Positions 13,459 through 24,655 of a stretch of DNA of 64,000 bases are shown one piece after another (the first letter of the stretch is position 1; each line of letters begins with the position of its first letter). A program made the translations under genes and the position numbers. The notes beneath the pieces are model-generated. The model worked only from the letters and a program-made list of their open reading frames with translations. It did no database searches and had not been told where the DNA came from. Source of the DNA: Nyssa sinensis (taxonomy: Eukaryota > Streptophyta > Magnoliopsida > Cornales > Nyssaceae); assembly GCA_008638375.1 (NCBI GenBank), contig CM018031.1, forward strand, positions 3,013,001 to 3,077,000, read 5' to 3'.

Positions 13459-13823
13459 GGGTCCTTACAGAGCTCTGGTGAGATCATTCAGAAGCCTTTC
13501 AGAATCTTCAAAGAAGAGGGACACCACTTCAACCACAAAATCTGGGTTGCTCTCATCTTGCAGTTGCTGAAGCTGTGTAAATTGATCATCCAGGAACCCC
13601 TTTGAACCAATGAAATAAAAAAAACAAAACAAAGCAAATCACAATCAACCAAAACAGAAATCATAAAGCAAAAACAAAAAAAATAAAAAAATCAAACACA
13701 TCAAAAGAACAAAACACACCCAATCAATATATGTTTACACGTATACATTTTTTTGTACATTACCTCACGAAACAAAGATGCTGTGTATTCAACAAACCGT
13801 CTCTGCAACTGAACCACCTCCAT
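12344..13823 (-). CDS. AHP1: histidine-containing phosphotransfer protein, AHP1-like
   Basis: Six exons on the minus strand: 13823-13764, 13599-13469, 13321-13253, 12853-12782, 12628-12556 and 12394-12344 (TGA). They join in frame with GT-AG introns and give 151 residues, normal for the family. The start is [10 protein letters not shown]. The HPt motif [16 protein letters not shown] is spread over exons 3 and 4, with the phospho-accepting His at residue 79. The C-terminal part reads [19 protein letters not shown]. The family relays phosphate from cytokinin-sensing histidine kinases to nuclear response regulators, moving between cytosol and nucleus. DESNPDFV in exon 2 and the overall match favour the AHP1/2/3/5 group with a conserved His, not the His-lacking pseudo-HPt AHP6. 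The exact orthologue is inferred. The gene looks intact. Confidence 0.93.
13409..13455. repeat. (AG)n microsatellite next to a splice donor
   Basis: About 23 AG units lie in intron 2 of the AHP-like gene. Read on the coding strand this is a (CT)n tract beginning about 13 nt after the exon 2 donor (GT at 13468-13467). The intron is only 147 bp, so repeat length contributes about a third of it. Confidence 0.9.
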
Positions 13824-16249
13824 GCTTTGCTTGATTGCCTCTCTCTCCCTCTCTCTCTGGCTTGTTAACTGTCACAACCAATACAAGCTTCTTGCTTGAT
13901 ATTGCAGAACTTGTGGAATAACTGCACAATCAAAGGATATAAATGCTTGAAAGGGGGTTGGTGAATTTAATGTGCAGATAGAGCAAAAACCAAAAATTTG
14001 CCTGTTTTTGGGTATTGTGTAGCACAAAAGGGAGTCCACCCTTTATTTGCTTTCCTTCTCTGGATTTGTGCTTTGTTTTATCACAGAATCACAGCCCCTA
14101 CCATTTGGCCTTGCAATGCATCATTTATGAGCCTCTTTTAACTCCCTAAAAGGACCCCTTGGCCTTGCACTGCATCATTTATGAGCCTCTTTAACTCCCT
14201 TAAAAGGACCCTTTGCATCACCTTTTCATCACACATTCTCTCTCCCAACTTTTTCCATCCCAATACTTTTTCTATCCCAGTACTTTTTCTCAAACCCCCC
14301 CCCCCCTTTTTTTTTATCCTAACTCAAGTGCAGGCTTATTATTGAATGTTTTGACCGAACCATTTACGCATTCAATGATAACTATGAGTTAGAATATAAG
14401 AGTTTATTTTCAGAACCACAAAAAAAACAAAAGTGTATTTAATGATTTTAGTCCAGTTAAATTATTTTCATGGATTTCTCTCTATCTCTCTCTCTTCTTT
14501 CGCTTTGTTTTTTTTGGAGGTTCTGTAGTCCTTCAAAATAATATTGATTATGATTGTAGAATTCCACATGAAGTTGACTTGGATGGGACTTCAGGTCATG
14601 TTTGTTTTCCCTTTCACTTCAGGAAAACTTATCTACTTCAAGAAAAGGAAATTGTGTTTGGATTTCTTGTAAATTCTTTTAAGAAGCAATTTTGAACAAT
14701 ATAGTGAAAACTACTTAGGTGGAGGTTGCCACTTGGTATTTTTTTTCTCAATAATAGAAAAAGACCCATTGAAATCCACCTTCACCAGCACCACAGTAAT
14801 AGTGATCTCTGGTATTTTTCTTTCCTCCCTTCCCTTCCAGCTTCTTTGGATGGAGTGAATTCGAGAGAGAAGAAAAAAAAAAGATTAAAGTAGAAAAATA
14901 GTTAAATCTCTTGTTTAAAAAATTGAAAAAGTTTGAGAGTTTTAGCCTACTTCTCCAATCTCTCCAAAAGTGGAGAGATTTGGAGAAAAAAAGTGTATTT
15001 AATGATTTGTTAAAATACTAAAAACGTTCATAAATAAAATAATTTAAAATTTTAAACATAAAGAAAAAAAAAGTATAGTTGGCAAACTTTTTTTTATAAT
15101 TTCTTTTCTTTTCTCTCCTAAACTATTAAATAAGATAAAGATAAACACTTTCTTTTATTAGTTTTCTTTCAATAACTATGAGGGGAACAGTTGGACATAA
15201 GATATGCCCTTCTAATCTTTTTCTTATTTGGTAAAATGCATGTGTTTCTTTGAGACACTATTACCAGAAACATAAAGAGGAATCCTTCTTTTGTATTATA
15301 TCTTAGCCCAATGTGTTTTAAGGATAATGCTCCTCTCTTTCTTTAATGGGGGCCATTTGAAGATTGAATTCCTTGGAATATATAATCTTATCTTATGGTT
15401 GGACAACAAAAGTGGTATTAGTCTTATTGCCTGGTTGGTTAAAATGTGTGAAAGTGCCGTGGGGAATAAGCAATCGGTTAGGTGTTTGGTAAAAAATGTT
15501 GAAAAATGATTAAAGAATACCCAAAAAAAAAACAATGACAAAAAGAAAAGAAATAAGAAAGAAAGAATGATCGGGAAATATTATATTACTTTTTATCAGT
15601 TTAACTAAATAAACACTAAAGAGTAGTTTATTAAAATAAGTTGATTTTAGCTTAAAAAATATAGGTCTATTTATATAAGTTGATTTTAACTTATTGTACC
15701 CAAAGTGCTTAATTTCTTCATTAAACGTAATAAGTTGATCTTATTAAACCAGAACAAAAACAAACGTGTCTTATTAGATAGTGTCTTCAAAATTTGAAGA
15801 TTCCCACTTGCTGAAAGTGCTATCGTGTGAAATTCTCTGCAACTAACTTTTCACAGCTGAATTCAAAATTGGAATCAAGGAATTTCAGTCTTATCATATT
15901 TTGAAAACTTGGTCTAAAGGAATGATCCTCTTTTTTCTCTTCTTGTGGATCATATAAAACGCTCTTTTTGGTTGTGAAAGCTATTTTGGAATAACCCAAC
16001 CGAATCACGGCTTGGACCCTCTTTTACAGCCACTGATGAAAGCTTCAAGTATTTGTGTGGTCAATCCATGGAATGAGTATGTGAGAAGGTTAATTGGTTG
16101 TGCAAAAGCATCAATTCAATTGTTGTAGCTTCACTATCTATCATTTCATTAAAGTATGTGAGCAGGTTTATTGTGCAAATGCATCAATTCAACTGTTGTA
16201 ACCTCACTATCATTTCAAGAACACCTGGATATATACGTGTCATCAGTCA
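13824..16249. other. upstream region of the AHP-like gene, no further gene seen
   Basis: About 2.4 kb with the 5' UTR/promoter of the AHP-like gene at its left edge and the tandem repeat at 14105-14211. Beyond that it is AT-rich with poly-C/T (14297-14318) and poly-A tracts. Open frames such as the one around 15291-15541 show no known motif. Confidence 0.5.
14105..14211. repeat. 54-bp tandem duplication upstream of the AHP-like gene
   Basis: Two copies, 14105-14158 and 14159-14211, start TTGGCCTTGCA and end AAAAGGACCC, with about three differences. They sit roughly 280-390 bp upstream of the AHP-like start codon, inside its likely promoter or 5' leader. No known transcription-factor site is obvious in the unit. 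Confidence 0.85.
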
Positions 16250-16890
16250 AATCTTCAACTCAAAAGAGTAGCTTATTAGGTGAAGATACTCGCCTGCTTT
16301 ATAAGCATTTCAAGAACACTATAAGATAACTGTCACAGGCCGAAGCTCCAACTCAAAAGACTAGTCTGCTAGGTGAGGGATAACCTCCTGCTTTATAAGT
16401 ATTTTAAGAATATCAGGAAATAATTGTCACATACTGGATTTTCAACTCAAAAGAATAGCATATTAGGTGAAGATATTCACCCGCTTTATAAGCCCCAGTA
16501 CAATACTAGATAAGTAGTTATGTATGCTTTGATATCATTTGTCAAAGATTGGGTCTTCAACCCAAAAGACTAATCTGTTAGATGGATGTATTACATCTGC
16601 TTTATAAGAATTTTAAGAACACCAAGAGATAATTTTCACGAGGGCGGATCTCCAACTCAAAAAAGTAGAGTGATAAGTGAAAGTATCCATCCGTCTTATA
16701 GGACAGTACCAAAGAAGGAGCCAGTTTTGCTTGGATATCACTTGTCAAAAGCCGAGTCTCTAATCCTAAAGACTAACCTGTTAAATAGATGCATCACACC
16801 CATTATAAACTCCAATACACCCCAGCGCCTATATGATGTAGGACTTCGCGATGTACCAATGGTGTTCTTGCCACTCTGTTCCTGGGCAAT
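16250..16890. repeat. six diverged units of about 93-115 bp, probable LTR-element remnant
   Basis: The phrase CAACTCAAAAG or a close variant recurs at 16256, 16349, 16443, 16558, 16653 and 16760. Each is followed by a GACTAG..TGTTAGGTGA-like stretch and CTTTATAAG. The array ends with a CGCCTATATGATGTAGGACTT stretch at about 16826-16847. This wording is typical of decayed LTR or solo-LTR sequences in eudicot genomes, by recall. No gag or pol coding sequence is present. Confidence 0.6.
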
Positions 16891-18300
16891 GAAGCATATA
16901 TGCATTGTCTCCTATTCCTGCCTCTACCATGCAGAGTGTTTGACTGTAACAACTGCATCAAAAAGTACAGTTGTGAACAGGTTGGCACAATTTAGAATAG
17001 CATGTGACTGATGCTGGCTAAACCATTTATAATATGTTGCGTTAGATATAAGAGAATCCAATTTGATTATTTGTTTAAGAGTACTTCTCATCTTGAGATT
17101 TGTTTGCTTTATTGTTTGATCACAAGTCAAATTGCATAACTCTGTTTCACTTCAATAAACAAAACAATATCATAATCCTATTTTAAATTGAGGATTTTAT
17201 ACAATAGGTAGGGTTTACTTTTTGGTGCAATATGTCAAGTGTGAGAATGTGGGCTTCTCTTTGAGAGCAATTATTTTGTATAAAAATAATATTAAAGGTT
17301 AGGTATGTCTCGTATTTACCCTCTCACCATCCTGTATAAGTGGGACTAGTATTAGATAGAGATAATTTATCCCTTTTCGTTGGGATCCGTTCTTAATGAA
17401 GTGGTTATGGAATGTTCATAAACGATATTGGAGTGAAGTTTTTAAAACTCTTTCAGGTTCGGGATTTGATTAGTCCGCCTTGTTTACATATTAAATTTAT
17501 TTTTATTTTCCCTATATATAACAATAAACTACACTATAAAAAATTAGTTTTAAGGTTTTTCATATCACATTCATATTATTTTTTATTATATTATTTATTT
17601 TGGTAATAAAATTTTAATTTATCTACCAAAATAAAAGTTTAAACTAACTTTAAAAAAATTTAATTGGGGTCCGAGACTGGGTCGGGAGCGGAGAATATAA
17701 ACAGGGTCGGGGTTGGAGAAGAGGCACCCTATTCCATACCGGTCTCGTTGCCATGTCTAGTACTAGATGGTAAGATTTGCTGAGAACTATTAAATCATGT
17801 TATTATCTAGTTACTGATTAATCTACCCGAGTTAATTTTCCATATAAAAATCTATTCAAAATCAAGCGCTGCCTACTTCACATCACGTTAGATATGATGA
17901 GGAGTGACCGTTCCTCACAAACTCTATTTACCATTTTGAATTTTAGGTAAAAATTTTCATATGATTTAAGAAAAATTCTAAAACTTGTGTAAAACCGTTA
18001 CTCCAAATCGAATAATAATATGAAGTGACAGTTATAATGAATAACTTCTCTCAGTTGATACTATTTACAATAGATTTTTTTTTAAAAAACTATTGACTTT
18101 AAGTCATTGTATCTGCCATCCGGTAAAAATTGTTGTCCACAAAAAATGACCTACCTATCTGTACATAAAGTGCATTTAAAGCATGTTAATGCAGAAAGCA
18201 ATTTATGAAAAAAGGGCTCCCATAATTCTATAATTTGGGTAAGCCTTTCTGTACATTTAGAATTGTATGCAAGCAATGAAATAGTTAATGGCTATTATTG
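16891..18300. other. intergenic region, AT-rich, no gene seen
   Basis: No coding or RNA gene is recognisable. At 17660-17760 there is a GC-richer patch ending in CTCGTTGCCATGTCTAG. It resembles one end of the hAT-like MITEs whose ends read GGGATGGCAA, but no matching left end or duplication was found. Confidence 0.5.
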
Positions 18301-18329
18301 GTTAATGGTTAAGCCACAGCGACAAAGAT

Positions 18330-18533
18330 ATCAAAAGTAACACACGTAATAACATGGAAGTGGAATAAACAGGCTTCCTTTCTTCTTTTGATATGATGGG
18401 AATCCTAAAAAGAGATATTTGCACATTGGATTCCATTAATGTGTCACTGCCATTGTTAGGTATGCATACATGTATTTCTGTAGCCAAAATTAACAAATAG
18501 AAAGAACCCACAAGATTCTCCAAAGAATGTATG

Positions 18534-18570
<37 letters not shown>

Positions 18571-19058
18571 GCACGCACTGACACTGCCATTTAAGGAGTT
18601 TGATTAGCAAGAAATTGAAAATAAGTAGATTTCCAAAGATGGTTGGCTTTTCAAATATTTTACCAATTATATTTTCAACAAAAAAAACAAATAAATTTTC
18701 TTATAAAAGTGTTTATATTCATGTAAAATTTTTTTGTTTCCTAGAAAATTATTCATTCTAATCGAACACGTACAGATTTCCTTTCACTTTACTTTCTATT
18801 ATCAAATATAGCCCTATGATCATATATGCAAGAAAGACATCAAAAGGACAACATGGAGGTGGAATGAGGACCACTGGCTTCCTCCTCTTTCTTTTGATTA
18901 GATGGGAATATCAGTGTTGCGCCAAAAAGAATAGCAAATCAATCTGTGTCACTACCATTATGAGTTCTGATGCATGTATTTGTTTTGCCATATCAACAGA
19001 TAAATGAGTCCTCAAGATTCTCCAAAGGAATGCATCTTCAATTATTTCTCCAACCAAC

Positions 19059-19098
<40 letters not shown>

Positions 19099-19120
19099 AC
19101 ACACACACACACACTTCACA
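18330..19120. repeat. diverged tandem duplication, each copy ending in (CT)n(CA)n
   Basis: Two related modules lie at about 18330-18575 and 18835-19112. Shared blocks in the same order are ATCAAAAG, ACATGGA(A/G)GTGGAAT, GGCTTCCT, TTTTGAT..GATGGGAAT, TGTGTCACT(G/A)CCATT, GCATGTATTT, CAAGATTCTCCAAAG and finally a (CT)n tract running into (CA)n. Conservation is patchy, and a roughly 250-bp AT-rich spacer separates the copies. No coding potential is evident. Confidence 0.7.
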
Positions 19121-19588
19121 AAAGATTTTGGTAAATGTCACAATTTCATCTCAACTGCACATAGATAACTCAATAAAAAGACTTTTATTTGGCAAAGAAG
19201 ATTTCCCACAGGAAATTTCAAGTAGCAAAGCAACTAAAAGGAACAAAAAAGGCATAGTTTTCTGACCTCCCACATTTCCCTAGTTCCTTCTGTTTTGTCT
19301 AATAGTTGATTCAAGCCAAATTTTGGTTCCCAATGATAACTACATAAAGCATAAAATTTTATTTGTGCCTGCATTTTGTTTCAACAAGCTTCTGTACTGT
19401 CTCTATAATAGTTGGAATAATTCAAAACAATAATTAACAATTTAACATGTTTGATACAAAAAAAAATTATCATTACAACGGGATAATGATAACAGCTCAC
19501 AAGTAAATAAAATTAAACTTTCTTTAAAAAAAGTGTTACAATACAACAGAAAACAGGAGATTGTAAGTGGAAAGCATCAATAAAAATG
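19121..19588. other. intergenic region and probable P4H 3' UTR
   Basis: About 470 bp of AT-rich sequence lies downstream of the prolyl 4-hydroxylase stop codon. Nothing else recognisable is present. Confidence 0.45.
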
Positions 19589-22500
19589 CTAACATAACTT
19601 ACAACTCCTCCTACAGTACCCTGGAATGTCTGGACTTCCGACCATATACTCTGGATTCTTGGTGCATTCCCCCAGGGCAGCCCATCTCTCACAGTTGTCA
19701 GTTGTCATCTGTGCAATTCCCACCAGCAACCAACATCTTGTCGAAGGAATCTACATGGATCCACTTAGTTGCGGACCATTTCTCCCCTTCTATCACTGGG
19801 CACCCTGCGTGGAGACTGCTAGTGTCTGGAATAGCAGTTGGGTGGAGACTGAAGAATAGAAGTGCATCCCCTTTCCGTGGTTTTACTGGGTAATTTCCAA
19901 GGTGGGAACAGAAGATAACCGAAGCACATTAAGTTTTTTTTTTTTTTTGAACAGAAGATAACCGAAAGCAAAAGCGAAATTCATAAAAGATATTAGGATT
20001 TGATCAAGTGGCTCACCTGCAACACCTTTCCTTGCACACTCTGATAAATCATCTGATGTAGAAGATTTACGACGAGGCTCCTGTTGATAGTTCTTAATTT
20101 ATTATTAAAAAAATATATAATCAAATAATGAAGCAACGGGAAATAGTCATCTCATCTCTATTGAAAAATAAACATAGCCATGATAGCTTTATTCCAAATT
20201 TTTCCTGCTTCCCAAGAATACGATTCAGACTAACATATGCTGCTAATTGCTTGTGACTCTACGTAGTCTTGTTTCTTTTCTGGGGTTCTCTCCCTGTCGC
20301 GTTTTGAGTTTAATACATTTTTCTTGCCAAAAGAAAAAAAAAAGCTCCTAAATCAGGACAGTTCAAATGTTATTACTTTTTTCAGCTTGGCAGTAAAAGA
20401 GTTGGCACAGTTCTCACAACATGGACATCCTAGAAGTCCATTCTAATCGGACATGCAAACCTTTCATGTGAAAACTTTCTTGCTGAGTTTTCTCTCAGCT
20501 TTTCCTGGCTTTTAATTTTCATGCTGTTACCAGCTCATCATTGGATTTTGTTGCAACATCCATATTTCAACAAATGATTGAACATTATGCTATTTGATGC
20601 ATGCTCAGGTCATTGATAATGCGAAAAACAATTGGACAAAAGCAGACCTACAGCATGTGGATAGGGAAAACAGACAGAATTCCAGGATATATGGAATGAT
20701 GGCTATTGCAAAGAAGAGATTGGCTGGCTACAAATATATAGGGGATATTGAAATTGGAGTTCTACAGAAGTGAAAAAAGAACACTTGAACTAACCTCAGC
20801 TGAGGGAAACACTGTTTCACCACCTTTTGCCACGTCAGTCAGATACATAAGTACAGTTGCTATGCGGTGTCCACCCCGGGCAATATTAACCTTGTCAGCA
20901 AAGTAATCGTAAGTGTGGGTCATATTTCTGCCCATGCTCATATCTTAAAACTTGTATGTCTTCCCCATTTTCTGAAATACGAAACACAAATTCAATCTTG
21001 TAGATTCTTAATCATTTCAAGATTGTATAGTTGACAATATTTTCCAACTCTGAACATTTGATGGTGACCTTAAATGAAAAGGTTATTTCCATCCCAAACA
21101 AATTTGTAACCTAGAATGAGTAGAAGTAACAGGCTTTGAAGAAACGGTTCAATAGTAGAAGATATGGATCTACAACATGGTATTAAATATCAGCCGTTAA
21201 ATAACGTAACGACTAGTTACGTAACCTATTTTAAACCCTTCGATTCTGTTACACATCAATATATCAGTGTGTAAAAAATTCATAGGCGTAACGGCCGATA
21301 CCAGTTACGGATCGATGTGTAACGGTATCGGACTGATACGTAACAATAATAATATATTTTCTCTTTTCTCTATTCTAAAGATTAAAAAACTCATTTTTGA
21401 CCATAAATCTAGTGATTTAAATTTATCAGACATAAGATTTGAAATTATGGATATGGTAAAAGTGTTTAGTAAGTCCTAGAATCATATCTAATTATTTATT
21501 ACCACAAACTTAAAAGTAAAATTTTATCTTATTAGATTTAGTAGATATTACTTAAAAATGAATGAATCTTATCACTACGGCCTAGGCTACTTCTACCCAA
21601 AAAAAAAAAAATCTAATGATAAAAATTATTTATTTGATACTTTTGTTTTTGTATTAATATTTTTGCTCTAAAATCATATAAAGGTATCTTGAGTTTTTTT
21701 TTTTTTTTGGTAGTAGAAAACTCAAGTATTGTAATATAATTAATCACATTTATATTTTTTGTTATTTTTGCTAAATAATGTGTTTATTTGGCTTTACGCC
21801 CATTAGTTAACAATTAATATTCACTTATAGTGTATTCTTTGTCTCTGTGTTATTTTTATTTTTTAAATTTGCTGAAATTACTTATAATTGTATTTTTAAT
21901 TATTAGTTGTTATAGTTAGTCATAATATATTATATTTTCTTCTTATTTTAATATAAAATCAATATAAAGTCGTATACAATAAGTAATTATTTTTCATATG
22001 AACTATAAAAATGACTAAAAATATTAAAAAGTAATAAATTAAAACAAAATCCATGCATATCAGTAACTTTTAAGAGATTTTCTAGTGATTACAAAAAATT
22101 CACGGGTGCGGGTCCTAATTCCAAGTCCGTATCAACCAATACTCCCGATACCCAGTTACACCTGCTATCGCGGCCGTTACGTATACTGATACTACGATTT
22201 AAAACCATGATTTACTGTAACACCAATATTCATCCTAATATACAAGTATTAGATTCTAAAATTTAAAATATACCATAAAAGTATCACAATATGCAAAATG
22301 ATTGGATAAATAGTGCATAAAAAACACAGAAAAAATTATTATGGCAGAATTGCAGACACAAGAATTTGTAATGCAAAGACAATTCTTGGACCAGCATTCA
22401 AGATGTGACCCATAATGAGTGCAAAGCATATCCACTGGTTGAGTAACTCAGATTTCATGATATTTTATGTTTTGACTTACAAATTAGATAAATCCAGGAG

Positions 22501-24655
22501 CACTCAAAGTTGGGTGTGAAACAAAAGTGATTTGTCACTGGAAGTAAACATCTATGTTATAATACCACTTCAGAAGCAAGGGAGCTTCATTTCAAGTTCC
22601 ACGAATTTATTTAGATTTATTTTGCAGCTTACTGACAACAGAAACCATTCTCAATTCACAGACTGGTGAAAGAGAGATCTTCAGGCAATCTTATATTCTT
22701 CAGAAATGAAATCCTATTGTTATTTTTCCTTTTGACAAAATACAAATAAGCTTATGCTGTAACTACCATTCCCCTTCCCCCCGCGGCAAACCAAAACAAC
22801 AGAAAAGAAAAAGAAAGATAGAAAGAAAGAAAAAATCAAAGAAATAAAAAAAAAATAGAAGGACAAAAGGGGCTTGTGCAAAGGAGAGAGCAGCATTAAT
22901 TTTATGATCAAATAACTGATTATTTTCTACAGAAAAAGGAATTGTGATGGTCTATGATAGAAGAATATATGAATACTTATATATCCCAATAGATGTCCCA
23001 AATGTTGAACAAATGACAAGTCATCAAATTAAGCATGGCTGTAATATGGAGTGGAGTGATCAATTTACAAATTTAACCAGTAGCAGTAGATTACTAAGAA
23101 AAGCTTTAATAAAAGTTAATTCATCATCATATGGATATTACCTTTAGGCAGGAAGGTCCAAGTTGCAATCTTGTCCTCTACAGAAGCAACGATCGGATCC
23201 TACATTAAAATAAAAGAGAGAGAGAATGGGGAAGAACCATGTAATTAAATTTGAAACAAGCAGTTGCTGATTATGTAGTTAGTGCCATCATATAAAAAAA
23301 TTTATCTGTACAAAGTTAGAAGAGATATTGGCAATTCACTTATTGCAAAAAAGAAGAAGAAGAGATATTGGCAATTCAAGTAAAGTCAGATTCAATAGAA
23401 ACCAGCCAAGTACTAATTCATTTATATTTATAATATTTGTTCTGAAAGGCTGAAATAGCTGTTAAAACAGATAAGGATACAAATTTAGATTATAATAGTG
23501 AAAATTCAAGCTGCAGGACTAACATTCATTCGTCATTATTAGATGCTTCCTCATCATTGTAAACTATTGATGGCGCCATAATGAGGACTCAATTACCCTT
23601 TGAGTCATCGTTATTGACATTGTTAGTCAATAAGATTAAATGGGTTGAGCCTAGCTATGCCCACAAAATTATAGACAGTAGACAATACACTCTGTCATCT
23701 TTAGGTTTGTCCACAGATACTAAAAGCTTCACAAATGAAATTATCGGAATTGAAAGTGTTAATAGTGTCTTTTAATTATATAAAGCATTATTCTTTCAAG
23801 GTGTGCTCATTGGCTAAATAGAAGTACTTCAGAGTAATAATTCCTCAATGCAAAGAAGTGCACTGATTTTCACTGCTGTCTAGTCATACACATTCATTGG
23901 TTAGTGTATTTAATTGTTTTGTTGGACATGTTCACGTCAACCAATTCCTCTTATTTCAAGAATGGACTTTCATCTTAGAAGATGCTAGCGGAGACCAATC
24001 ATGAGATCCAATGAACAATATATACAAAAAATATAGTATATAAATTTGCGAGTAGGTTAAAAAATAACAACCATCAGATCAAAGTACATAAAGAACAAAC
24101 CTTTCCCTTACTGATAAACATCCCGGAGCTAGTTCGAACTTCGCTGAGCTTGCTCTTTCCAGACACATTATCCGCAACAGCCGATCTCTTCAACTCCGAT
24201 TTTGCCTTTAAATCCCACCAAAGTCCAAACACAATTCAAATTATAATGACGAATATCTTACTAATCAATCAAATAAATCTAGATTAATTAACTGTTTCCA
24301 AATTACTAAATTGAAAAAAGTTCAAAATCACACTCACGAGAGATATCAAATGATCGCACTCTTCATCCGTCAAGAAGCCTTCGTAGACGAAAGCTCTGCA
24401 AATAGTCAAACGTTGCTGAGTCGGTGGAATTAGATAAACATGAGACTTAAATTTAAATTTCATTTCTTTTCCAACATTTTCTCAGCAGCCAAAAGGAAAG
24501 CTGAAGAGGTGGAGTTAAGAATTAGAAAAGGACCTGGGTTTCCATGAAATTTGCTTGACTTTAGAGGGATTGATAGTCCAAGAGCTCGAAGATCCATAGA
24601 AGATCGACGAGATCGAAAATAAGAAGACGAGTGAAAGCGGAGAAAACCTAATCAT
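19589..24655 (-). CDS. P4H: prolyl 4-hydroxylase with C-terminal ShK domain; two +1 frameshifts
   Basis: Seven minus-strand exons: 24655-24534, 24395-24338, 24205-24101, 23199-23142, 20971-20795, 20080-20017 and 19885-19589 (TAG). The protein begins with a hydrophobic signal-anchor (LSLVFLFSISSIFYG), as in ER/Golgi type II P4Hs. These Fe(II)/2-oxoglutarate enzymes hydroxylate proline in extensins and arabinogalactan proteins. Recognisable parts are AFVYEGFLTDEECDHLISL, RTSSGMFISKGKDPIV, YEHGQKYDPH, ARGGHRIATVLMYLTDV, SLHAGCPVIEGEKWSATKW (distal Fe His and 2-oxoglutarate Lys), and a Cys-rich ShK tail (CERWAALGECTKNPEYM, GYCRRSCKLC). Splice phases agree everywhere, but exon 5 has one extra base right after His134 of the HxD iron motif (about 20911), and exon 7 has one extra base in a TGACAAC duplication (19694-19707). 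As written the protein stops early. It is either a recent pseudogene or carries assembly errors. An ACGACGTCGT palindrome lies about 200 bp upstream of the start. Confidence 0.88.
21176..22209. mobile_element. candidate non-autonomous DNA transposon in a P4H intron
   Basis: A 1034-bp segment lies inside the 2.2-kb intron between exons 4 and 5. Its ends are inverted and similar: left CATGGTATTAAATATCAG, right end read in reverse complement CATGGTTTTAAATCGTAG. Both are followed by GTAACG-rich stretches. The interior is strongly AT-rich with no coding capacity. No clear target-site duplication was found, so the superfamily is open. Confidence 0.5.

Noticed and set aside
16586..17011. 141-codon open frame on the plus strand
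   Set aside because: It lies over the diverged repeat array, shows no domain, and the array wording explains it.
18302..18610. 102-codon minus-strand frame with a (RE)n segment
   Set aside because: Translation of the (CT)n/(CA)n microsatellite, not a protein gene.
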